This document shows positions 57,193 to 64,000 of a stretch of 64,000 nucleotides of DNA, piece by piece. The notes below the pieces were generated by a model, which was not told the origin of the DNA, searched no databases, and saw only the letters and a program-made list of their open reading frames with translations. Origin of the DNA: CAWGMT01 sp963823675 (GTDB taxonomy: Bacteria > Planctomycetota > Planctomycetia > Isosphaerales > Isosphaeraceae). Made by a program: the position numbers and the translations under genes. The number at the start of each line of letters is the position of its first letter. Position 1 is the stretch's first letter. The stretch is from assembly GCA_963823675.1 (NCBI GenBank), contig CAWGMT010000025.1, positions 496,001 through 560,000 of the forward strand, written 5' to 3'.

Positions 57193-57744
57193 TCACAGCC
57201 CCAGGCCCCGCTTGAACCAGCGCGGATCGGCTTCGGTGAGAAGCTTCTCCAGCACGGTGATCGGTTGATCGTTCGCCGCGACGGCCGAATTCATGGGGGC
57301 GCTCGGCGCCTCCTCCGCCGAGTTGACGACTTGCCGATAATTGGCCACGATGATTTCGGACTGTCTGTTGACCGCGTTCCACAGAGGCTCGGGCAAGTCG
57401 CTGTCGGCCGCGATCTCCGGCAGCCAGGTCGCGATGTCGAGCGCGATCGGCAACGTTCGGTCCTCGACGAGCGACTGCCGTTTTCCGCGAGCGACCATGA
57501 GCTCGATCTTGTGGTTGAGCTCGCGCAGCCGTTTGACAGCCTCGGGCAGGTCCTTCGGCTTATGGGCGGGAGCGTGATGGCCCGCATGGTCATGGTCATG
57601 GTCGTTATCGTCCTCCATTGCCGACGCGGATTGGGACTTGCAGCCGCAAGCCGGCAAGAGGCAAAGGCTCGTCATGACGACCGCCCGGCAGAGAACAAGA
57701 GCAGCGGACGGCAGATTCAGGATCGGGTTCTGAGTGTTGCGCAT
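57193..57744 (-). CDS. His-rich lipoprotein with helical domain
   Basis: A 183-residue protein with a lipoprotein-type signal (VVMTSLCLLPACGC; lipobox around LPAC). Just after it comes a metal-binding-looking stretch (DDNDHDHDHAGHHAPAHKP). The remainder is a helical bundle (LPEAVKRLRELNHKIELMVA, LPIALDIATWLPEIAADSDL). The His run suggests binding of Zn, Cu or Ni at the cell surface or periplasm, and the adjoining permease suggests a joint role in metal handling; both are inference. Lies 24 bases after moxR on the same strand. Confidence 0.7.
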   Translation of the reverse strand: MRNTQNPILNLPSAALVLCRAVVMTSLCLLPACGCKSQSASAMEDDNDHDHDHAGHHAPAHKPKDLPEAVKRLRELNHKIELMVARGKRQSLVEDRTLPIALDIATWLPEIAADSDLPEPLWNAVNRQSEIIVANYRQVVNSAEEAPSAPMNSAVAANDQPITVLEKLLTEADPRWFKRGLGL

Positions 57745-57768
57745 CGGTGAATGATCCGGTTGGGTAAC

Positions 57769-58737
57769 CTAGACCTTGTAGGCAGGAACGGGCACGGCGC
57801 CCATGATCTCGTTGATAACGTGGTGCGATGCCTCCGGCTCGATGCCGAGGCGGACGCTCAGGACGGGGTAGGCCGCCTCCTGGATGTCATCCGGCGTGAC
57901 GAAGTCGCGGCCGTCGAGAAATGCCTTCGCCTGGGCCAGGCGCTGCCACACCAGGAGGCCGCGCGGGCTGAGACCGAGGGTAACCTGGCGGTGATTACGG
58001 CTGGCGTGCGCCAGACTGATCAGATAGTCGCGAACCACGACTCCCACGGCGATCCGCGCCATGCGCTCTTGCAGGGCACGAAGCTGGCCGTGGCCCAGGG
58101 CTGGGGCATCGTTCTCCGCGGCGTCGAAGCTGTCTCCGACGGCCGCTTCGAGCATGGCCGATTCATGACCCCGATCGGGGTAGCCGATCCGCAGCTTCAT
58201 CGCGAATCGGTCGAGCTGAGCTTCCGGCAAGGGGTACGTGCCGTGCTGCTCGACCGGGTTTTGAGTCGCGATGACCAGGAACGTGTCGCTGAGGACATGG
58301 CGCACGTTGTCGACCGTCACTTGCCGCTCGGCCATGGCTTCAAGAAGCGCGCTCTGGGTCCGGGGCGTCGTCCGATTGATCTCGTCGGCCAGAAGGATGT
58401 CGGCAAAGACCGGGCCCGGCACGAACTGGAACTCGCGCGTTTTCTGGTCGAACACGCGGAACCCCGTGATGTCGCCGGGCAACAAGTCCGGCGTACATTG
58501 GACGCGGGCAAACTTGCCACCGAGTGCGCGGGCCAGGGCCTTGGCCAGCGTCGTCTTGCCCAGGCCTGGGAGGTCCTCGATCAGGATGTGGCCGCGCGCG
58601 AGCAGGCACGCCAGGACGTGCTCGACCACTTCAGCCTTGCCCCGCAGCGCGTCATTGAGCGCCGCGCGGACTCCCGAGATTGTATTGTGGTCAGTTTCCA
58701 GCGATGCCCGATTCGCCAAGCTCAACGAGGCACTCAT
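57769..58737 (-). CDS. MoxR-family AAA ATPase
   Basis: A 322-residue AAA+ ATPase: Walker A LIEDLPGLGKTTLAKALARA, RVQCTPDLLPGDITG, Walker B DILLADEINRTTPRTQSALL, sensor 1 FLVIATQNPVEQHGTYPLPE, and the lid GLSPRGLLVWQRLAQAKAFL. MoxR proteins act as chaperone-like activators of partners with VWA or DUF58 domains. Here a DUF58 gene and a transglutaminase gene lie directly upstream in the same direction, the standard MoxR neighbourhood. Confidence 0.92.
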   Translation of the reverse strand: MSASLSLANRASLETDHNTISGVRAALNDALRGKAEVVEHVLACLLARGHILIEDLPGLGKTTLAKALARALGGKFARVQCTPDLLPGDITGFRVFDQKTREFQFVPGPVFADILLADEINRTTPRTQSALLEAMAERQVTVDNVRHVLSDTFLVIATQNPVEQHGTYPLPEAQLDRFAMKLRIGYPDRGHESAMLEAAVGDSFDAAENDAPALGHGQLRALQERMARIAVGVVVRDYLISLAHASRNHRQVTLGLSPRGLLVWQRLAQAKAFLDGRDFVTPDDIQEAAYPVLSVRLGIEPEASHHVINEIMGAVPVPAYKV

Positions 58738-58753
58738 CGGCCCATGGCTCCTT

Positions 58754-61127
58754 TCATGCGGAACGTGCGACCGACTGAAATCGGCTTAGCGTCCAGATAC
58801 GGACTGCACGCCAGCAGGTTGACTCGATGTCGCGGCTGGACCAGGAGGTTGGCGCGGCCGACGGCCCCGGGCAGTAGAGCGCCCAATCCGCCAGCCGAAC
58901 GAGCCGCTCGAGCTCACGACGAGTCTCGGCAGGCTCCGTGGCTGCAAGCGCCCCGTACCATCGCTGGGGAGTTAACTGGGGAGGCCGGGGCCGGCCCGCC
59001 CACCGCGCCCGATGGTCGATGAGTCGCAAGGTTTGCAAGATCCATCGCCGGGAGGTCCGGCGGCGGGACAACAACCAGACCAGCGTCGTCACCCAGTCGA
59101 GCAGGCGGCCGCGAATCTGGATCGCCCCGCATCCCGCGGCCGCCAGCAAAGCGACCGGCAGCGGATGCCCGACCAACCAGAGCCAGGTCGCACCGATCAG
59201 GCCGGCAATCCGCTCAAGCCAGGAGTGCGACGGCCCCATCAGCCGGTAGCCGGGTGTCGGCTCGATCGCGACCCAGGAGCCCGAGAACCGCACCTCCGCC
59301 CAGAAGTGGACGTCCTCGCGATCAACGTGAGTATGATGGGTGCGCGCGTCGTATTTGGCGGGAGACACGTAGAAGCCGCTCACGACGCGCGTGGAATACC
59401 CCAGCGTGCGCAGGACAACAGCCGCGGAGGTGGCAAAAAGGTAGTCGTCGCCGCGCCGGGAATTGAGCAAGAAGTAGGCCACGGCATCCCGGCAATCGGC
59501 TGGAACAAGAGCGGAATTGTCGAGGGTAAAGTCGCGGCGGAGGGATGCGACCACGGCGGCGATTTGACCATAGCCTCGAGCCGCTCCCGCGGTCCACGAC
59601 GACGCGAGAGCGACCACCGCGGGAGAGACCCTATATTGCCCATCGGGGTTCGAATACCGGTACGGGTGGGATGGAATCAACTCGGTCGGCTCCGATTGCG
59701 TCAGCCGGGCGGGGTCGACCGTCAGGGCTTCGGTCACGATGACGGTGCCGGCCGGAACCGTGCGGTTGTCCATGGCCAGAATCCCCGGCTGGGCCCAGCA
59801 GAAAAAGTCCGGACGATTGACGCTTCCCACCCGGAATCGAGCAAGGTGCGAGGGTACCGGAAGCGCAGCTCGAGTCGAGACTGCCGACCTTGATCTGGTG
59901 TGCCACCGTGCCGGCGAAAATCCGCGGCCGGGTGGCGGCGACGCGGAACCAGGCGGTGCCTGGCTCCAGCTCGAGAAAAGAGCTCGATCCGTTCGCGGGT
60001 TGCCGGGCCCAAGCCACGCCGTCGAACTCGTCGTAGGCCGCGAGTGGGAGGTGGAGCGGCGTCGGCCCCTTGACGAAAAGGAGCGACCTGGCTTTCCGCT
60101 CACCAGGCCGTGCACCTGGCTGCGCAGGCCTTTTGCGCGTCAGGGGAAATTGACGGCCAGCCTGCAGGTTTTCCGCCGGCCGTTCGTGCTGCTTGTTGAT
60201 GTCTTTTTGAGCGAGCGCGATCATGCGCTCTTGCTTCTTCGGCTTGAACGGCTCGCCATACCGCTCGTTGTAGGCGTCGTACAAACTGGGGCGATCCGTT
60301 TCCATGTAGAGCTCGCTCTCGGTGAATCCGACGCTCTCCGGCTTTTCGCTGGCGGCGACCTCGTTGTCCCCGTCGTTGACGCCGCCTCTCGCCTCGGGAT
60401 CATCCCACCACGTGCCTCCCGAAGTCGGCATCAATCCCGCCAGGAGCGTCGCGGCTCGGCTCGGCCCGATCGCAGCCATGAAGAGCACCGTTGCGAGCAC
60501 CACCAGAAGGAACCCCACGCTTCCGATCGGAAGCGACGGACGTGAGTCGGCCGATCCGGGAAGTCGCAGCCTTTCCCAGTAGAACAACATGAGCCAGACG
60601 CAGCCGGCCGCCGCATAAAGGCTGACGACCACGATCATGAGGGCGCCCTCGACCATCGCCGACGACACCGAGACCAGGAAGAGGCTGGTAAGCGCGCCCA
60701 GCCTGGCGAAATGCGCGCGATCCGATAGGGCTGCCAGTCCCAGCCCAAGGTTGCGGACCGTTGACAAGAGGAGAATCTCCAGCATCTGTCCCCGCCCGAA
60801 CCGGGCGATGCGAACGATATCGGACAGAAACGGAGCGATGAAGACCAAGAGGAGGAGCACAACCCAGAACGCGCCGACGCCGCCCGTTTCCCCCTGGTTT
60901 TGCGCACTCATAGCACTTCGCTCGACGTGTGTTTCCGTAACGACCCACCGGGCGCGATACCAAGCCACGGCCAGAACTGGCATCAAGAACACACTGGCCC
61001 CCGCGAGCGCGGCGAGCTGCGAGCGTTCGGGCTCGGCGATGGCCAGCTCGACGGCCGCGGTGGCGAGGCCCGCCAGGGCCAGCGTCGCGAGACGTGCCAG
61101 GCGACCTAGAGGAACCTCAAGAGCCAT
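58754..61127 (-). CDS. Membrane transglutaminase-like protein (DUF3488 + transglutaminase core), one extra base
   Basis: About 791 codons. N-terminal membrane part of six or more helices (LATLALAGLATAAVELAIAE; FWVVLLLLVFIAPFLSDIVR) and a large outside domain with the transglutaminase-like triad: Cys in ALVPADCRDAVAYFLLNSRR, His in REDVHFWAEVRFSGSWVAIE, Asp/Glu in the following PTPGY. A second membrane span (LLAAAGCGAIQIRGRLLDWV region) and a helical tail close it. The two frames join near 59866-59882, where one extra base separates HQIKVGSLD from AALPVPSHLARFRVG. ATG 61127 has GGAGG at six bases and overlaps the DUF58 end by 11 bases. Confidence 0.85.
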
Positions 61128-62451
61128 GCGCCACCTCCTTCCAGGCAACTCGGAGGTGTTGCGGGATTCTGTCGGGTTGGTCGAGCGTGATCGACCGCCG
61201 GGCTCGCAATGGCGGAGCGGTCGTCGTTTCTTCCCGTCCGGTGCAGGATGCCGCCGTGAGCACGATGTACCATTCCGGAATGCGTGAAGACCGCTTCGCG
61301 GGTAGGCTCAAGAGGCCCTTGTCGGTGGTGATCACGACCCGCAGGCCCGGACCGGGATCCTTGCACGCTGGCAAATCGAAAAGGCCGGCGAGCGTGCCGG
61401 TCTCGCCCTCGCCAAGGCGGGCCAGCGCATCGAGGGCGCGAACCCTTCTGGAGCGGACGGAGCCGTCTCGCAGAGCCAGCACGCGACCGGCGAAGAGAAG
61501 CTCGGCGTCGGCCCCCTGGCCGATCCAGTCCTCGAGAAAACTGGCCGCGATGCGGATCGCCCATTCGCGCGAGCAGCTCGGGCCAGATCCGGAATGAACG
61601 CCCCAATCCGTGTCCAGAACCACCTGGAAGCTGGGGACAGCGCTCTCCTCCAGCTCGCAGATGACGAGCTCCCCGCTGCGCGCTGTCTGCGGCCAGTGGA
61701 TGCGCCGCAATGGGTCCCCACGACGATACGTCCTGACGCCAACCAGGTCACCGGAATGACCTGCCCGATCGCGAAGCGTCAAGCCCGTCGAACACCTTGC
61801 CCCGGCGGTGTGCGGAATAGGACCGACCGGAAAGGTTCTGGGCCACACCAGAAGCGAAGCGGGAACCGCGAGCACCCGTGATGCCGATACGAGCCCGAAA
61901 GGGAACCCGGTCGCGATCCGCGGGGCGGATCGTGGATACACACCTCGACAGGACGGCGTGAACTCCCAGGACGTTGCAGTCATTCCCCGGCCGGCCACTC
62001 GCGAGAACGCGAGGTGCCCTTCGATGCCGCGTGGAGACGAATCCGGGCTTTCCCCGAGGTCGCTCGTAACCGCCAGGCCCCAGACGTTCAAAGGCCAGCG
62101 ATTGCGGATCGTCACGCTCACGGGAACCGCCTCTCCCTCCCGCGCCCTCGACCGCTGGTACGTGAACGAGCCCAGCACCCCCCGGATGATCAGCCAGGGC
62201 CAGGCTACACCAAGAATGAGAACCACCAGCAGGACAAGGGCCGCAATGAAGCCTTGGGGGCCGAGGCCGAGGCCGCACAGGATCGACGCACAGAGCGCCG
62301 CCACGATCACAGCCAGCGGATTGCGACCCCACCGGAGACAAGATTCAAGCCGTGAAGCATGCTCCCTGGTCAAATAGTCGCCCAAGCGCGCGAACCACCC
62401 CTGCGGGGGCCGCGAGCATTTCAGCGTCTGCTTTGAATCACGCATTTGCAT
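61117..62451 (-). CDS. DUF58 (VWA-like) membrane protein
   Basis: A 444-residue protein with two N-terminal helices (NPLAVIVAALCASILCGLGL; ALVLLVVLILGVAWPWLIIR) and the DUF58 signature GDLVGVRTYRRGDPLRRIHW followed by PQTARSGELVICELEE. DUF58 proteins are the usual clients of MoxR ATPases and appear with transglutaminases in envelope-stress or assembly clusters. ATG 62451 and 62445 are both possible; neither has a clear ribosome binding site. First gene of the three-gene set. Confidence 0.88.
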   Translation of the reverse strand: MQMRDSKQTLKCSRPPQGWFARLGDYLTREHASRLESCLRWGRNPLAVIVAALCASILCGLGLGPQGFIAALVLLVVLILGVAWPWLIIRGVLGSFTYQRSRAREGEAVPVSVTIRNRWPLNVWGLAVTSDLGESPDSSPRGIEGHLAFSRVAGRGMTATSWEFTPSCRGVYPRSAPRIATGFPFGLVSASRVLAVPASLLVWPRTFPVGPIPHTAGARCSTGLTLRDRAGHSGDLVGVRTYRRGDPLRRIHWPQTARSGELVICELEESAVPSFQVVLDTDWGVHSGSGPSCSREWAIRIAASFLEDWIGQGADAELLFAGRVLALRDGSVRSRRVRALDALARLGEGETGTLAGLFDLPACKDPGPGLRVVITTDKGLLSLPAKRSSRIPEWYIVLTAASCTGREETTTAPPLRARRSITLDQPDRIPQHLRVAWKEVAHGS

Positions 62452-62544
62452 GGAGCGGAAAACCTGTCAGATTGAGCGCCGGGGAATCGGTACACTTGCC
62501 ATGCACGGTCAGCTCGGCGCCGAGTCAGCTCAATGATCGAAGCG

Positions 62545-63021
62545 CTATTTGTCCGATGCTTTTTCCTCGGCGGCGCCGGCAGGGGCGGTTGCGATGGCCT
62601 TGGCCATCGCGCGGCACGTTTCCTCGCATTTCTTGCAGGCGGCGACACACTCCTTCATCTGCGGATCGTCATGACGGCCACACTCGATCGCGCAGAGACT
62701 GCACGCCTCCGCGCAGGCCAGGCACGCCGTCGCGATCAGAGGACTCTCACGAGCCATCAGTTCCGCTGAAAGCTTGCAGAATTCCTGGCAGTCGATCGTC
62801 ATGACGGCCGTGCGTTGATGGTCGGCATGGCCGTCCTTGACTTTTTCGAAGCAGTGGTGGAACGTCTCGTTGCAAATCGTGGAGCAAGCCTCGCATGCCT
62901 TCAGGCATTCGCCATGAAGCTTGTCGTGGTGGTGCGGATGTTGCGCGCTCGATCTGGTTGCGCCCAGTGTGGCGCTGGCGAAGCCGGCCCCGATAACGCC
63001 AAGAAGTTCACGACGTCTCAT
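62545..63021 (-). CDS. Csp-type four-helix-bundle copper-binding protein with Tat signal
   Basis: A 158-residue protein. RRRELLGVIGAGFASATLGA is a Tat-like signal; the mature protein has the DUF326/Csp Cys ladder (CLKACEACSTICNETFHHC, IDCQEFCKLSAELM, CLACAEACSLCAIECGRH, CVAACKKCEETCRAM). Csp1 proteins line a four-helix bundle with Cys to store many Cu(I) ions; export matches Csp1 rather than cytoplasmic Csp3. AAGGAG eight bases before ATG 63021 decides the start over ATGs at 63057 and 63039. No copper ATPase adjoins. Confidence 0.9.
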   Translation of the reverse strand: MRRRELLGVIGAGFASATLGATRSSAQHPHHHDKLHGECLKACEACSTICNETFHHCFEKVKDGHADHQRTAVMTIDCQEFCKLSAELMARESPLIATACLACAEACSLCAIECGRHDDPQMKECVAACKKCEETCRAMAKAIATAPAGAAEEKASDK

Positions 63022-63475
63022 CGAAAAGTCTCCTTGCATCATGGATTGGTTGATCAATACGAGTCAGCGGAGATTGTTGGTGTTCTGACGGATTGGAACG
63101 GAGTTGGACTCGATAGAACCCGGGCGCGGCATTTCCGGGAACACTTGCCCAGGATTTCTTACGGCGCGGAGGTCACCAGCAATCAAGCGCGGGATCTCCG
63201 GCCTTGGCGGCGCGAAACTACCCTTTTCGGCCCTGGCAGCATCTTCAAAACATCCGATGCCCGCGCGCTCTCGGATCGGGGCAAGCCGGACGTCGTTCGC
63301 GTGAACTCACGTTACTTTCGGAATGACCGGTGAATCCGCGAAGCGACACGGACCGGGTGCGCGATATGCGCGGCCCGTCGTCCGATGTACTCGCCACCGC
63401 AAGCTGACGGCGGTGGAGAAAGAGCGCGGGCGATTGCAGGATGTCCCGAGGCTTCAAGCGATGCCTTGGGGTCGA
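63022..63475. other. Intergenic region upstream of the csp gene
   Basis: No gene supported. A short stem ccaccgcaagctgacggcgg (63395-63414) is visible. The region should carry the csp promoter on the minus strand; I see no recognisable CueR/CsoR operator. Confidence 0.4.
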
Positions 63476-63829
63476 TCAAGAAATGGTGAGGGACCAGAGC
63501 GGTGGAGCGCGCGGGCTCGATGGGATATAGTGAGCTACTGGGCAAGGCGCGGCCGGTGCGGGAAAGGCAGGCTCGAGCGCGACGTCCAGGGGAAGGTCGC
63601 AAGACAGATCAAACGGAAGCTGCCCCTGAGCAAAGAAATGGCAGATCAAGCATTGATCGGCCGAGTCACGACGCGATTGGGAGGCATCGTCGCCGCGATC
63701 CGATTTCGACGCCGCGCTCAGATCGTGGGACGACCCGGGCAGCCCGTGCAAGCAAGGCCCGCACAGCGTGACCAGCATGTGGCACGCCAGCAGAGAGCCC
63801 AGCAGGAAATGTCGAAATAGTCGAAACAT
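63476..63829 (-). CDS. Small secreted Cys-containing protein of unknown function
   Basis: A 117-residue protein with a signal or anchor helix (FRHFLLGSLLACHMLVTLCG) followed by LCGPCLHGLPG, a charged spacer (SKSDRGDDASQSRRDSADQ), CLICHFFAQGQLPFDL and a Pro/Ala-rich end. The paired Cys motifs CGPC and CLIC with a nearby His suggest a metal or redox site. I recall near-identical planctomycete proteins next to heavy-metal efflux genes, but no function. Could cooperate with the neighbouring copper-binding protein; this is inference. Confidence 0.65.
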   Translation of the reverse strand: MFRLFRHFLLGSLLACHMLVTLCGPCLHGLPGSSHDLSAASKSDRGDDASQSRRDSADQCLICHFFAQGQLPFDLSCDLPLDVALEPAFPAPAAPCPVAHYIPSSPRAPPLWSLTIS

Positions 63830-63939
63830 GTGAATATGATCTTAGGAGATCCGACAGCGACGGAATTCATCTTGAACGACTTCATCGGATTCGTCAAGTC
63901 CCGGCTTACATCGAAATTCTGGCAGGAGCCGATCAAGCC

Positions 63940-64000
63940 ATGGCCCGGAAGACAGTCGCAATCGTCGGCGCGAGCGCCGATCGATCCAAGTATGGCAACA
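63940..64000 (+). CDS. Start of a CoA-binding domain protein (partial)
   Basis: The first 20 codons read MARKTVAIVGASADRSKYGN and run off the window. VAIVGASADRSKYGN is the nucleotide-binding start of CoA_binding_2 (YccU-like) proteins, small Rossmann domains. AGGAG lies about 12 bases upstream. Too little is present for more. Confidence 0.75.
   Translation, partial: MARKTVAIVGASADRSKYGN

Overview
The window looks like a chromosomal segment of a high-GC planctomycete, most plausibly of the Isosphaeraceae/Singulisphaera kind. The clues are lineage habits rather than a marker gene: Uma2-type nucleases, ECF sigma factors beside TPR-bearing Ser/Thr kinases, a giant surface protein with an LEPR-XLL N-terminus, the hpnCDE squalene set, B12-dependent ribonucleotide reductase, and many palindromic intergenic repeats. 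No rRNA, tRNA, CRISPR array, transposase or prophage was seen.

Layout. 1-2050: accessory stretch with a retropepsin-like remnant, an orphan XRE antitoxin-like gene and a Uma2 nuclease. 2052-7079: GHL6-type glycosidase-like protein, CnoX-like thioredoxin, secreted leucine-rich repeat protein, membrane protein. 7067-12852: rsmA, then hpnC-hpnD-hpnE (farnesyl diphosphate to squalene) and a secreted CBM9-like protein. 12838-19055: sigma-70 factor, an ECF sigma/Ser-Thr kinase pair with overlapping ends, PSP1 protein. 19275-23580: Zn/Cd/Pb-type P-ATPase, cupin, aldo/keto reductase with an amber codon, a decayed gene. 23762-33472: one ~3,236-codon surface protein ending in an S53 (sedolisin) peptidase. 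33682-40471, all on the minus strand: TPR kinase, HNH nuclease and its small helical partner, ECF sigma factor, DUF4432 protein. 40712-52171: LEPR-like coiled-coil protein, DUF3500 protein, Uma2 relic, nrdJ, rplU, secreted SH3-like protein, redoxin, ribBA. 52363-64000: CDF metal transporter, RelE/Phd-like toxin-antitoxin pair, permease with His-rich lipoprotein, MoxR-transglutaminase-DUF58 set, Csp-type copper-binding protein, and the start of a CoA-binding protein.

Two things stand out. The TPR kinase and the ECF sigma factor carry the same bipartite motif just upstream of their starts (TGTCACCT-N10-TTTCGCAGAACCC, 19-20 nt from the ATG), which looks like a shared ECF-type promoter and would make them one regulon. 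The same kinase carries, in frame inside its catalytic domain, about 170 codons made almost wholly of intergenic-type palindromic repeats.

Many otherwise good genes are broken by 1-2 base indels: rsmA, hpnC, both kinases, cupin, the giant surface protein, HNH, redoxin and transglutaminase. Several are C4-to-C3 contractions, and in three genes the indels come in compensating sets. The simplest reading is sequencing or consensus error in a draft assembly, so I annotate these as full-length genes with the break positions stated; real pseudogenisation cannot be excluded from sequence alone.
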